DNA from: Flemingiibacterium sp045578725
GTDB lineage: Bacteria > Bacillota > Clostridia > Oscillospirales > CAG-272
Length of the DNA stretch: 64,000 nucleotides
Direction of reading: 5' to 3'
Assembly: GCA_045578725.1 (NCBI GenBank)
Contig: JAZNKS010000028.1
Coordinates: 1-64,000, forward strand
Position numbers and translations under genes: made by a program. Below are positions 1 through 8,865 of the stretch, in pieces; within the stretch, counting starts at the first letter, position 1, and each line of letters starts with the position of its first letter. The notes under the pieces were generated by a model that was given only the letters and a program-made list of their open reading frames with translations, ran no database searches and was not told where the DNA came from.

Positions 1-128
1 TGAAATCTGCCTTACGGCAGGAGATGGAGGCGGATTTAATTTCATCTGAGGCGGAACGCCGAAGATTTCATCAGCGTTAGCTGATTTCACCCTTGCATCA
101 GCAAGGATTTCATTTATGCAAGGGTTCG
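1..128. repeat. Array of small hairpins separated by a GATTTCA heptamer
   Basis: Four short stem-loops follow one another: CTGCC-TTAC-GGCAG, GGCG-GAA-CGCC, CAGC-GTTA-GCTG and CCTTGC-ATCA-GCAAGG. Each is flanked by ATTTCA or GATTTCA (TGAAATC on the minus strand). The stems differ in sequence but the linker is constant. No convincing gene lies between position 1 and 538. This is noncoding, repetitive DNA that probably continues to the left of the window; its function is unknown. Confidence 0.6.
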
Positions 129-180
129 AATTCATACGCAAAAACGGCAAGAATATCTTTTTCATAGCCCATAGACAACA

Positions 181-210
181 AAAAACACCCTTTATGGGTG
201 TTTTTTGTTG
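181..210 (+). terminator. Hairpin terminator
   Basis: The stem ACACCC / GGGTGT with loop TTTAT is preceded by an A-run and followed by a T-run, so it can act in both directions. It probably ends a transcript from a gene left of the window. Positions 211-450 hold nothing else I recognise. Confidence 0.65.
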
Positions 211-450
211 GTGCGTGTCGCTTTGGCTTGGATGCTTTCTCGCCGGCAGGCCGACCAGCGGACAGCTGGATGCGGATGTTGGAGAGAATAGAATATCACA
301 AAAGCCGAAGTTTTCAATATCACTTTCACCGTGAGCATAAGTGAACAATTTCACTCAACCGTGATGCGTATCCGGCATCATCATTCTTCCTCACGGTTTC
401 CTTTATTATCAGCAGTATCTCCCGGATTTTTGTTTTTGGCTCCGCCGACC

Positions 451-479
451 TTGACAAAGCCGCATCCGTTCTGTATAAT
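451..479 (+). promoter_or_regulatory. SigA-type promoter of the GH28-like gene
   Basis: TTGACA at 451-456 and TATAAT at 474-479 are separated by 17 bp. This is a consensus promoter, with the start codon 59 bp after the -10 box. Confidence 0.85.
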
Positions 480-537
480 GATAATGGCCGTACCGCAAAT
501 TCGATCATGCGGCCGAGATAAGGAGATTACCCAACCC

Positions 538-1827
538 ATGAAGCAATACAGTATCGCCGACTACGGTGCAAAAGAAGGTTCCCTGTCCACGCGGGCGATC
601 CAGGCAGCAATTGATGCGGCCTTCCTGGACGGCGGCGGTGAGGTTATCATCCCCCGCGGCATCTTTCTTACCGGCTCGGTACGCCTGCGCTCCCACATCG
701 TTCTTCATATGCTGCCGGGTGCCGTTTTGAAAGGAAGCTCCGAGCTTTCCGATTATGAAATGGATTATTCCGATACCGTCGAACCGATCCGCTATGAGGA
801 CGGCGAGGATGATGAGTGTCTGCGCGGCAATTTCCTGCATCCCTGGTTCAACGGAATCCTCCGTGCCTTCCATGCCGAGGATATCCGGATCATTGGTGAG
901 GAAGGTTCCGTGATTGACGGCGGAAATTTGTTCAACCCCAACGGCGAGGAAGGCTATCGCGGCCCGCAAGCCATCTGCATGACCTACTGCAAAAATCTCG
1001 AATTCAGCGGCTATACCGTGAAGGACAGCGGCAACTGGGCCCATACCATTCACAAATGCAGCAATATCTTCGCACATAATCTGACCGTGCTCGGCGGTCA
1101 TGATGGCTTTCATGTGCGGCTCTGCCAGAACATTCTGATCGAAGACTGTGAGTTTTACACCGGTGATGACTGCATTGCGGGCTATATCAACGAAAATATG
1201 GTCATCCGGAACTGTGTGCTCGACTGCGCCTGCAGTGCCATGCGGCTTGGCGGTACCGATATTCTGGTCGATCATTGCCGTACACACGCACCGTCACGCT
1301 ACGGCTTCCGCGGAAGCCTGTCCGCTGAAGAAAAGGCCGCTTCGGCGCCGACAACCGAAAAATGCCGGCACACCCAGCACACCCCATTCCTCTATTTCTG
1401 TGATTACCCTGCCAAGGTGAAAAAGCCGCAGGGAAACATCGTCATCCAGAACTGCGTGTTCGAGCAGCCCAATTCCTTTTTCCGCCTCCGTTGGGGCCAT
1501 CGATGGTGCACCAACCGCTCCCTTACCGATATCACCTTCCGCAACTGTGTCTGCAAAGGCGTTTCGCTGCCGATTGACCTCTGCTGCGATAAAGATGAAC
1601 CCTGCACCCTCCGGCTGATCGACTGCAGCATCTCCGCACGCGAAGGCTCGGAGGATGCCATTTTCATGAACGCCGACAGCTTCCGGCAGATTCTTTTTGA
1701 TTCCGTCACCGTTACGGGCTATCGAAATCCTGTGATTTATACCCGCACCGACGGTGAGATCCTCTTCAAGAACTGTCCGCCGATCCCGGTTCAGAAAACG
1801 GACCGGCTGATCGACCGTTATGTATAG
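538..1827 (+). CDS. GH28-like parallel beta-helix glycoside hydrolase
   Basis: The 429-residue protein starts at the ATG behind AAGGAG (520-525); a longer reading frame to 331 would begin upstream of the promoter. The N-terminus (YSIADYGAKEG, then AIDAAFLDGGGEVIIPRG) is the typical opening of polygalacturonase/pectate-lyase-type right-handed beta-helices. Rungs follow with 'N/C-hydrophobic' repeats (NILIEDCEF, NMVIRNCVL, NIVIQNCVF). The segment GHDGFH...TGDDCIAGY occupies the place of the GH28 NTDG and DD motifs, so acidic catalytic residues are present but the first motif is not canonical. There is no signal peptide, so it is probably cytoplasmic and acts on imported oligogalacturonides or related oligosaccharides. 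The family assignment is fairly firm; the substrate is inferred. Confidence 0.8.
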   Translation: MKQYSIADYGAKEGSLSTRAIQAAIDAAFLDGGGEVIIPRGIFLTGSVRLRSHIVLHMLPGAVLKGSSELSDYEMDYSDTVEPIRYEDGEDDECLRGNFLHPWFNGILRAFHAEDIRIIGEEGSVIDGGNLFNPNGEEGYRGPQAICMTYCKNLEFSGYTVKDSGNWAHTIHKCSNIFAHNLTVLGGHDGFHVRLCQNILIEDCEFYTGDDCIAGYINENMVIRNCVLDCACSAMRLGGTDILVDHCRTHAPSRYGFRGSLSAEEKAASAPTTEKCRHTQHTPFLYFCDYPAKVKKPQGNIVIQNCVFEQPNSFFRLRWGHRWCTNRSLTDITFRNCVCKGVSLPIDLCCDKDEPCTLRLIDCSISAREGSEDAIFMNADSFRQILFDSVTVTGYRNPVIYTRTDGEILFKNCPPIPVQKTDRLIDRYV

Positions 1828-1852
1828 CGAAACTGTTTCGCCGCGATCCCAC

Positions 1853-1881
1853 TTGACAAGCATCCTTTCGCGTGTTATAAT
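1853..1881 (+). promoter_or_regulatory. SigA-type promoter
   Basis: TTGACA (1853-1858), a 17-bp spacer and TATAAT (1876-1881) lie just after the GH28-like gene, which shows that the next gene is transcribed independently. Confidence 0.85.
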
Positions 1882-1919
1882 GCAGACAGCGTTATCGCAC
1901 AGGAAAGGATGTTTTTCTT

Positions 1920-3845
1920 ATGTACAACTATTCCATCATGCACCTCGATACCGATCATATCGATGAAATCTGTGAGGACATCCGCCGCCAGTATGAGGAG
2001 AAGATCGCCGACTGCGCTCTTTTCTGTATGGCGCTCGTCCCCGAAGGCGATCCCGACCATCCCGGAAAGGCGATCGATAAGGCCGCCATCTTCTGCGAGA
2101 AATTCGATCTTTTCCGCGACCGGCTGGAATCGATGGGGCTGAAATGCGGCATTCTCGCCCAGTGCACCATCGGCCACGGTTACCCGCTCAACAATCTCTT
2201 TCCCTTCACTCCGTACGCCGCCTTCACCGACGGTCAGGCACACAATGTCTGCTGTCCTTATGATGAGGCCTTCCGCGAGCATATGAAGGGGCAGTTCGCC
2301 ACGCTGGCCGCCCACCGTCCCGCCATGATTATGGTCGATGACGATTTTCGCCTCATGAACCGCGGCGCCATGGGCTGTGCCTGCTCCCTTCATCTGGATG
2401 CCATCGCCGGGATTCTCGGCTATTCCCTTACCCGCGAGGAGCTGTGGGATGCTATTTTCAACAAGGACGATGAAACCGTGCGCGATGCCTTTGTAAAATC
2501 CCAGCGCGATTCCCTGCTCGGCGCGGCCAGAGCTTACCGCGCGGGCATTGATTCCGTCGATCCCGCTATTCCCGGCGCCTTCTGCATCTGCGGAAACAAT
2601 ACCGAATTCGGTACCGATATCGCCCGCATCCTCTGCGGCAAGGGAAATCCGGTCATCATCCGCGTCAACAACGGCCGCTATCATCCGGCCGGCGCCCGGG
2701 ACTTCACATCGGCGATGTACCGGGCCGCCTCACAGGCCGCACTCCTGAAGGGCGCCGATGTCATCCTCGCCGAAACCGATACCTGCCCGCAGAATCGCTA
2801 CAGCACCTCTGCGCATTCCCTGCACACCCATTTTGTCGGCACGATTTTAGAGGGCGCGTCCGGTGCCAAGCATTGGCTGACCCGCTCCGCCTTTGAGCCG
2901 GAGAGCGGCGAGGCTTACCGCCGTCTGCTGGCCAAAAATTCGGGGCTCTATCAGGCGCTCGCCGATCTGCTTCCCCGTCTGAAATGGCTCGGATGCCGGA
3001 TCCCCGTCCCCATGAGGCCCGAATATCTTCCCGCCGCCGCCAGCGGAAACGGCTGGATTACCTGCGTGCTGGAGCGGCTGGGCTTCCCGATGTATTTTTC
3101 GGCCGAGGCCGGCGGCGCGCTCTTTCTTGACGGAAGTGCCGACAGCACAATTTCGGATGAGGAGCTGCTGGAAGCCTTCCGCGGTCCCGTCTTTCTCTCC
3201 TCTGAGGCGGCCGCGCGGCTGATCGCCCGTGGATTTGGCAAGTACATCGGCGTGGATGTCCGTCCGTGGACGGGTAAGCATCCCAGCGGCGAATTGATCG
3301 ATGCCACCGGATGCCGGTGCAATGTCCAGATGAAGCGCATGGAGTTGGTACCGCTCTCCGATTCCGTCAGGAGCCATTCCACCGTCTTCCATGTACCGGA
3401 CGGCAAAACAAAAGAGCCGCTTTTCCCCGGCGTGACCTCCTTTGTCAATGAGCTCGGCGGCACCACCGTCACCTTCTGCGGCACGCCGAAGGCAAAATTC
3501 CACTATCTGGAAGCCTTCTCCTTTCTCAATTATTCCCGCAAGCAGCAGATGGCCGAGCTGCTTTGTGCCTGCGGTCAGCTTCCCGTCTGGTATACCGGCG
3601 ACACGGAAATCTATCTGCGCGCGGCCGATATTGTCGGAAGCGAGGAGCAGTTGGTTGCCGTATTCAACATCAGCCTCGATCCGCTGGATGAGATTGATTT
3701 CGGCACCGATCGGGAAATCACCTCTGTCGAACGCCTCTGTCCCGACGGAAGCCGTGCTCCCTGCACCTTTTGGAAGACCGCCCGCGGCATCACCGTCGAT
3801 GCCCCCGCCCCGATTCTGGATCCGGTCATCCTTTTCCTGAAATAA
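1920..3845 (+). CDS. 641-residue protein, possible glycoside-hydrolase-like enzyme
   Basis: The ATG is preceded by AAAGGATG and sits 39 bp after a consensus promoter. I see no signal peptide or membrane segment, so the protein is probably cytoplasmic. The first ~370 residues have TIM-barrel-like alternation, with acidic strand ends (PAMIMVDDDFRL near 137, GADVILAETDT near 280). The next ~150 residues resemble the GATase/trimerisation-like region of beta-galactosidase-type proteins (ISDEELLEAFRGPVFLSSEAAARL). A beta-rich C-terminal part follows. That layout suggests a family-42-like or uncharacterised glycosidase, but I recognise no catalytic signature and do not assign a reaction. Its neighbour, a GH28-like enzyme, supports a role in carbohydrate breakdown. 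Confidence 0.6.
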   Translation: MYNYSIMHLDTDHIDEICEDIRRQYEEKIADCALFCMALVPEGDPDHPGKAIDKAAIFCEKFDLFRDRLESMGLKCGILAQCTIGHGYPLNNLFPFTPYAAFTDGQAHNVCCPYDEAFREHMKGQFATLAAHRPAMIMVDDDFRLMNRGAMGCACSLHLDAIAGILGYSLTREELWDAIFNKDDETVRDAFVKSQRDSLLGAARAYRAGIDSVDPAIPGAFCICGNNTEFGTDIARILCGKGNPVIIRVNNGRYHPAGARDFTSAMYRAASQAALLKGADVILAETDTCPQNRYSTSAHSLHTHFVGTILEGASGAKHWLTRSAFEPESGEAYRRLLAKNSGLYQALADLLPRLKWLGCRIPVPMRPEYLPAAASGNGWITCVLERLGFPMYFSAEAGGALFLDGSADSTISDEELLEAFRGPVFLSSEAAARLIARGFGKYIGVDVRPWTGKHPSGELIDATGCRCNVQMKRMELVPLSDSVRSHSTVFHVPDGKTKEPLFPGVTSFVNELGGTTVTFCGTPKAKFHYLEAFSFLNYSRKQQMAELLCACGQLPVWYTGDTEIYLRAADIVGSEEQLVAVFNISLDPLDEIDFGTDREITSVERLCPDGSRAPCTFWKTARGITVDAPAPILDPVILFLK

Positions 3846-3867
3846 TCCGCCGCCCCGGCCAATGGCA

Positions 3868-3896
3868 TTGACAACCCTACCGGAATGTGGTATAAT
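3868..3896 (+). promoter_or_regulatory. SigA-type promoter of the GpsA-like gene
   Basis: TTGACA at 3868-3873, a 17-bp spacer and TATAAT at 3891-3896. Confidence 0.85.
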
Positions 3897-3932
3897 ATCC
3901 ATGTAAAGCTGACAGAAGAAAGGTGAAACCCC

Positions 3933-4982
3933 ATGGCAATCGTAACAATTATCGGATCGGGCATGATGGGCTCGGCCCTCGCTTTCCCGGCCCGCGAAAA
4001 CGGACACGAGGTGCGCCTCGTCGGCACACCCCTCGACCGGGATATCATCGATGCCTGCCGCGCATCCGGACGGCATCCCAAATTCGACCGCGATTTTCCC
4101 GCGGGCGTGAAATATTATCAGATTGAAGAAATGGCATCCGCCATCGACGGTGCGGATCTCATCATCGGCGGCGTATCCAGCTTCGGTGTGGATTGGTTCG
4201 GCGAAACGGTTCTGCCGGCTATCCCCGAGGACACCCCCATTCTGACCGTCACCAAGGGTCTGATGGATACCCCCGACGGCCGGCTGATCTGCTATCCCCA
4301 CCTTTGGGAGGAGCGGCTGGCAAAGATGGGGCTGAAGCGCTGTCTGAATGCGGTCGGCGGCCCCTGCACCAGCTATGAGCTGGTCGCCCACGACCAGACC
4401 GAGGTGGCCTTCTGCGGAAACGATCTCCCGGTTCTGGAGAGAATCAAGGCAATCATGCAGACCGATTACTATCACATCAGCCTTTCGCGGGATGTGATCG
4501 GCATCGAAAGCGCCGTGGCACTGAAGAACGGCTTCGCACTCGGCATCGCGCTGACCGTCGGCCTGAATCAGAAGGCTTTCGGCCTTGACAGCCCGCTTCA
4601 CTACAATTCGCAGGCGGCCGTATTCGGCCAGAGCGTGAAGGAAATGGCCCGTCTGCTGAAAATGCAGGGCGCGGATACGCTGGAAAATCTCAGCGTCGGC
4701 CTCGGCGATCTTTATGTCACCGTTTACGGCGGGCGCACCCGTCTGGTCGGCATTCTGCTGGGCCGCGGCCTTGACATCGACGAAGCCCGTGCCGAGCTGA
4801 ACGGTGTCACGCTGGAATCGCTGGTTGTCGCTGTCCGTGTCGCCCGCGCCGTCCGTCGGCAGGCCGAGGCCGGAAAGCTCCGCCTTGAGGATTTCCCGAT
4901 GCTGATGCACATGGACGAAATCATCAGCCAGAAGAAGGAAGTCGCCATTCCGTGGGAGGCCTTCACCTTCCGCGTCGGATAA
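3933..4982 (+). CDS. NAD(P)-dependent glycerol-3-phosphate dehydrogenase family protein
   Basis: The 349-residue protein has a Rossmann nucleotide-binding start (TIIGSGMMGSALAFPARENGHEV), a VTKGL segment, a GGPC segment where GpsA has its substrate-site GPS motif, and the helix ALKNGFALGIALTVG that in GpsA carries the catalytic lysine. GLGDLYVT matches the GpsA GLGDL motif. The length is normal for the family. The protein would reduce dihydroxyacetone phosphate or oxidise a related polyol phosphate in the cytoplasm. The divergence around the substrate motif and the location beside glycan-degrading genes suggest a paralogue with another substrate rather than the housekeeping enzyme. SD: AAAGGTG. 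A strong terminator follows directly. Confidence 0.8.
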   Translation: MAIVTIIGSGMMGSALAFPARENGHEVRLVGTPLDRDIIDACRASGRHPKFDRDFPAGVKYYQIEEMASAIDGADLIIGGVSSFGVDWFGETVLPAIPEDTPILTVTKGLMDTPDGRLICYPHLWEERLAKMGLKRCLNAVGGPCTSYELVAHDQTEVAFCGNDLPVLERIKAIMQTDYYHISLSRDVIGIESAVALKNGFALGIALTVGLNQKAFGLDSPLHYNSQAAVFGQSVKEMARLLKMQGADTLENLSVGLGDLYVTVYGGRTRLVGILLGRGLDIDEARAELNGVTLESLVVAVRVARAVRRQAEAGKLRLEDFPMLMHMDEIISQKKEVAIPWEAFTFRVG

Positions 4983-4984
4983 TG

Positions 4985-5026
4985 CAAAAAGGGGCTGCTG
5001 CATTCTAATGCAGCAGCCCTTTTTTG
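4985..5026. terminator. Strong bidirectional terminator
   Basis: The stem GGGCTGCTGCAT / ATGCAGCAGCCC has a TCTA-type loop, with an A-run before and a T-run after. It lies between convergent genes and belongs to a terminator type seen again at 37185 and 63181. Confidence 0.9.
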
Positions 5027-5033
5027 ATGTTTT

Positions 5034-6119
5034 TCACTCGCCGAGATATTCGGGATTTTCCCAGTAATCGACGATTTCGGCGGTGGTATAGCCGTAGTTG
5101 TCGGGGTCGGTGTCGATGCCGAGCTCTGTGAGGATGTGTCCCACAGCCACCCATTCCGGTTTTGAGTCCATACCATCATAGCCCCAGCTTGAGTAATGGG
5201 TGATCTTGACCTCCGCCTGCGCGAGCAGAATATCCGGATCAGTCTTCGAATATGCCGAGAAGAGCATAGCTGATTCGTTTACTCGGCGATGGATGTATTT
5301 ATAAGCAGCTGGAACATCCGGGTAAACCTCATCGATCGACTGATAATAGAACCGGTCGCGCGCCTCGCCATTCCACTCGCCGGTTCCGAGCTCCTCGTCG
5401 GGATCGCGGGACGGGCCGTTGGTTTCGTGCCTGACATGATCGGGTCTGGCCAGAATGTGATAAAGTGCGCGGTTGTCATCGGCTGCCTGAAAGCCTGGAG
5501 ATGTCTCAAAATTCTTGATGTATTCGTCCGAGCCCTTGTTGGTTCCGCACCAGGCACCGGTCACCTCGATATAGGCATCGGCCTTGGCGATGAGGAGCGG
5601 CTCAGTATACCATGAGTACTGGGTGTTTGATACACCGTTATATTCCTTGACATATACGTGCCCCCAAGAGAGATAGCCTTCCCATCCAAGATGACAATCG
5701 TTATCGCTATGGACACAGTCACCGACAAGGATTCGTGCTTCGCGGTCGTAGGCAATTTCAACCGGCTCTTTAGTCTTCATTTCGGAAAAAACGAGCGTGT
5801 CGGATTGGCGGAGAGCAAGGATGTTTTCCCGTTCTTCTATCGGGCAATGCCCGTTCAGCGGATAGTTTTCGTAAGTGATCATACCGCTGTTTTGCGTTTC
5901 CCATGCATAGATTTTCAGAAAGTTTGTCTGCGGGATTTCATCTTCGATTTCAAGCAGAATCCGGGTTGGCGGCTTCAAGCGGTTCTGCATCTCGTTGATG
6001 ACAAAAACCGAACCGATCACCAGAGCCACGCCAATCACCACGCCAAAGTAGATACGCATCGGCTTGGGGATCTTCAGAAAGGCTTGCTTGATTCCCGGCC
6101 CTCGCTGATGCTTCAGCAT
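5034..6119 (-). CDS. Membrane-anchored protein of unknown function
   Basis: The 361-residue protein begins at MLKHQRGPG behind a strong SD (AAGGAGGT); the frame is open further upstream but without an SD. A basic N-terminus and one hydrophobic segment at about residues 22-40 (FGVVIGVALVIGSVFVI) predict a signal anchor with ~320 residues outside the membrane. The exposed part is rich in Trp, Tyr and acidic residues, with WCGTNKGSDEY and HSDNDCHLGWEGYLSWGHVYVKEY. I recognise no domain. It lies downstream of the BlaI/BlaR1-type operon on the same strand, separated by a hairpin. No function is assigned. Confidence 0.7.
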   Translation of the reverse strand: MLKHQRGPGIKQAFLKIPKPMRIYFGVVIGVALVIGSVFVINEMQNRLKPPTRILLEIEDEIPQTNFLKIYAWETQNSGMITYENYPLNGHCPIEERENILALRQSDTLVFSEMKTKEPVEIAYDREARILVGDCVHSDNDCHLGWEGYLSWGHVYVKEYNGVSNTQYSWYTEPLLIAKADAYIEVTGAWCGTNKGSDEYIKNFETSPGFQAADDNRALYHILARPDHVRHETNGPSRDPDEELGTGEWNGEARDRFYYQSIDEVYPDVPAAYKYIHRRVNESAMLFSAYSKTDPDILLAQAEVKITHYSSWGYDGMDSKPEWVAVGHILTELGIDTDPDNYGYTTAEIVDYWENPEYLGE

Positions 6120-6135
6120 GGGTATACCTCCTTTA

Positions 6136-6170
6136 TAAAAATGCCGGAGGGCATGGTGAACCCTCCGGCT
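6136..6170 (-). terminator. Hairpin in the leader of the membrane-anchored gene
   Basis: A 9-bp perfect stem, GCCGGAGGG / CCCTCCGGC (6143-6151 and 6161-6169), is followed on the minus strand by a T-run and then at once by the SD of the next gene. It may end the upstream BlaR1-type operon, or act as an attenuator within the leader of the downstream gene. Confidence 0.7.
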
Positions 6171-6271
6171 ACCTTTGTATTTCCAGTATAACAGAATATT
6201 ATGACCGGCGCGTGAACAAAGCATATTTTTCTGTTATTTTTGCAAAAAGCGCATGAATGTGTTTTTCGCTC

Positions 6272-6841
6272 TCACTTATCACCGTTTTCATCCTCCTCTG
6301 CAAAAGCCCGCCGCATGGCACCGAGGGCAAGGAAGGTCCAGAGAATGAGGAAAAGCAGGATGCCGAGAATCAGCAGGATGAGGCCTTCACTCTCCTGCCA
6401 TGGAAACGGCAGGAGCAGCAGGGTCATCAGCACCGTTCGGGTATTGCGCAGGCGGCGAAGCGGCCCGGCCACCGACTGCTCATAGCCGTGCTCCGCGGCA
6501 ATCCCGGCAAGATCGCCAAGCAGCTGGAAATGGAAGTAGAGTGACAGCACGCCGATCAGATACCCGGCCGCCTGAAGCAGCGCGGGTCCATCAAGCTCCG
6601 CGCCGGCCAGCGACAGGATCCAACGGCCGGCTTCCCATACGGCGATCACGGTGCCCGGCGTTTTCAGCAGCCCGGCACTCGGGCGGATTTCCTTCAGCGA
6701 TGCCAGCGCCTGCAGAATCAGCAGATAGCCGAGCGCATCGGGCAGGATATTCAGCCGCCCGAGATTGATATCCAGATAAATAAAGACATAGCCCCACAGA
6801 ATCCGCCCCACAGCCGGGCGGATAACGGCACTTTCACGCAT
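6272..6841 (-). CDS. Multi-pass membrane protein, third gene of the BlaI/BlaR1-type operon
   Basis: The 189-residue protein starts at an ATG that overlaps the end of the BlaR1-type gene (ATGCGTGA), so translation is probably coupled. Four hydrophobic segments are visible: ILWGYVFIYLDINLG, LLQAAGYLIGVLSLYFHF, TVLMTLLLLPF and LILLILGILLFLILWTFLAL. Acidic residues (EEDENGDK) end the chain. I do not recognise a family. Its place suggests it is induced with, and perhaps protected or sensed through, the protease/repressor pair. There is no evidence for transport or enzyme function. Confidence 0.7.
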   Translation of the reverse strand: MRESAVIRPAVGRILWGYVFIYLDINLGRLNILPDALGYLLILQALASLKEIRPSAGLLKTPGTVIAVWEAGRWILSLAGAELDGPALLQAAGYLIGVLSLYFHFQLLGDLAGIAAEHGYEQSVAGPLRRLRNTRTVLMTLLLLPFPWQESEGLILLILGILLFLILWTFLALGAMRRAFAEEDENGDK

Positions 6842-8864
6842 CGGCATCCTCCTTGTATTCCAGCAGGAAATCCTCCGCCGCTTTCCCGTCGCGGAAGACG
6901 CGGATCGCATACCGGTGCGGAATGAGCGGCCATTCCGATCCGGAATTCCGGTCGCCGCTTCCCGATCCGCTCATCACACAGCCATACGGATCGCCGCTCA
7001 CCCGGACAAAGGCCGAAGCATAGCCGGACGAGCTGCTGGAGCTTCCCCATGCCTCCGGGCCGATCTCAACCGGCGGCGGGAAATCAACGGAATCCTCCGG
7101 TGAATCCAGCCGGATTATCTGCAGGCCCGCCGATTGTTCGGGAAGTGCACCGTCCGGATTCTCACCGTAAAAATACTTGGCATAGGTCCAGACCTGATGG
7201 CCGGAGAAGTCAGCGTCTGGCACCATCGGCACCGGGAAGGTCACATTGCTGTCCAGTCCGACATTGGCCCGCCGGATATCATCGTCAACCCAATGCACCG
7301 TCCGCACATCCACGCGGACACGGCCGGTTTCGCCCGTTTCCTCCAGCGTGAACAGCATGGGAATGCCGCTGTTTTCATAGGACAGCTCCTCCTGCGGCGC
7401 GGCATGAAGGCTCCGCTCGCCGATCTCCGTCACAGCATAGCCGTCCGGTGTGGGCGCGGCCTCCACGCAAAACAGCACATATCCGACCGAAAGCGGCCGG
7501 CTGTCGATTTCGGCGTTCAGCCGATCCATCTCCGGGGACACGCCGTCGGGAAAGCGGATCACGCGAAAGGCAAGCAGGGCCGACACGCGCCCGTCCGGAT
7601 GCTCCTCCAGATTGAAAAGCCAATAGCCGCCGGTTGTGTCCGCCATGGAAAGCTCACTTCCGGAATCGATAAGAAAGCCGTATGCGCCGTTATTCTGCTC
7701 CCGCATCTGCGCCTCCAGCGCCTCCTGCCGCTCGATCGGCGAGGCGGCCGCCAGAAACAAACCGTTTTCCCACAGAATCCCCTTGGCCCAGGTATCGAGG
7801 GCACCGGCCGCCGTTGTACACCGGTTGAGCCGGGTCATCGCCATCGAGCGGGCGAAGGCGGCAGGATTATCGGGAGTCAGATCGCGGCCCTCCATCGGAT
7901 CCTGCGTACCGGCCAGAATGGGAAAGGCCAGAACCAGCGTCATGCAGACGGATACCAACGCCATCCCGCGCGGGAACTGCTTGAAGCGGACGATCGCCTC
8001 AATCCGCCGCGCGACATTCCGGCCGCCGTTGGAAATGGAGCTGGTGGCGGGCATCCGCGCGTATTTTTCGCTGGCCATCGACAGTAAAATCGCGCCATAA
8101 GCCCGCCGCTCCTCGCCGTCCAGCCGCTCCAGAACCCGCTGATCGCAGAGCGATTCCAGATCGTTTCCGATCCGGTCGAACACAAAATGCAGAAAGGGAT
8201 TGCACCAATGCAGGGCGCGAAGAATACACCAGAAGAGATTCTGCGCCGCATCGTGATAGTGAAGGTGAAGCAGCTCATGAAGCAGAATCTTATCCTCCAC
8301 CGGCGTGTCCTCCGGGAGCACCAGCACCGGGCGGAGCCATCCGCAGACAAAGGCCGTCTTCAGCCCCCTCACCTCCACCGCGCGGCAGGCCTTCAGGCCA
8401 TAGACTTCACAAAGCGTCTCCATCCGCGCCGCTGTATGGGGAGATAAGGGCCTTCCGCGGCGGAGCCGGTTCCGGAGCATCCCGTAGCGGACGGCATAGC
8501 TTATGAGCATCGCCATCACGCCGATGGCATAGACAAGAAACAGCCAATCCGACAGGCTCTGCGGCAATCCGTCCGGGGCAGGCAGGATATGCCGGAGCGA
8601 AATCGGCCGATATACACCCGACCAGGCGGAATCTATCCCCGCCTCAGCCGCGCTCTTGAACGATTCGATCCAGAGCGGGATCGGAAGCAGGATATTTCTT
8701 GACACATCGATGGGAAGCAGGATCCGCAGAGCCAGCAGACTCCAGACTCCATACTGCCAGCGCGGCGAAAGCTTGTCGGCAAAACAGCGTTTGAGAATCA
8801 GCAGGAACAGAGCCGCCGCCGATACCGACAGCGTCTGCGCCAGATATTCGTAGATGTTGCTCAA
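6834..8864 (-). CDS. BlaR1/MecR1-like membrane sensor with M56 metalloprotease domain
   Basis: The start is a TTG, 7 nt downstream of GGAGG inside the end of the BlaI-type gene. The 676-residue protein has several N-terminal membrane segments (about 8-28, 40-55, 105-126) and the zinc protease motif HELLH at 196-200, with NDLESLCDQ supplying the downstream acidic ligand. These are features of BlaR1-type proteins, which on sensing a signal cleave or inactivate the BlaI repressor. After a membrane segment near residue 310, the ~350-residue outer domain does not show the penicillin-binding SxxK-type sensor of BlaR1. It has a Ser-rich stretch (SSSSSSGYAS) and a Gly/Ser-rich tail. The signal is therefore probably not a beta-lactam; this is inference from the missing domain. 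Confidence 0.85.
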   Translation of the reverse strand: MSNIYEYLAQTLSVSAAALFLLILKRCFADKLSPRWQYGVWSLLALRILLPIDVSRNILLPIPLWIESFKSAAEAGIDSAWSGVYRPISLRHILPAPDGLPQSLSDWLFLVYAIGVMAMLISYAVRYGMLRNRLRRGRPLSPHTAARMETLCEVYGLKACRAVEVRGLKTAFVCGWLRPVLVLPEDTPVEDKILLHELLHLHYHDAAQNLFWCILRALHWCNPFLHFVFDRIGNDLESLCDQRVLERLDGEERRAYGAILLSMASEKYARMPATSSISNGGRNVARRIEAIVRFKQFPRGMALVSVCMTLVLAFPILAGTQDPMEGRDLTPDNPAAFARSMAMTRLNRCTTAAGALDTWAKGILWENGLFLAAASPIERQEALEAQMREQNNGAYGFLIDSGSELSMADTTGGYWLFNLEEHPDGRVSALLAFRVIRFPDGVSPEMDRLNAEIDSRPLSVGYVLFCVEAAPTPDGYAVTEIGERSLHAAPQEELSYENSGIPMLFTLEETGETGRVRVDVRTVHWVDDDIRRANVGLDSNVTFPVPMVPDADFSGHQVWTYAKYFYGENPDGALPEQSAGLQIIRLDSPEDSVDFPPPVEIGPEAWGSSSSSSGYASAFVRVSGDPYGCVMSGSGSGDRNSGSEWPLIPHRYAIRVFRDGKAAEDFLLEYKEDADA

Positions 8865-8865
8865 T

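Noticed and set aside
2847..5003. Long open frame on the minus strand opposite the 641-residue and GpsA-like genes
   Set aside because: It is antisense to two well-supported genes with promoters and SD sites. Its protein is low-complexity Gly/Asp/Ala-rich text typical of reverse frames in GC-rich DNA.
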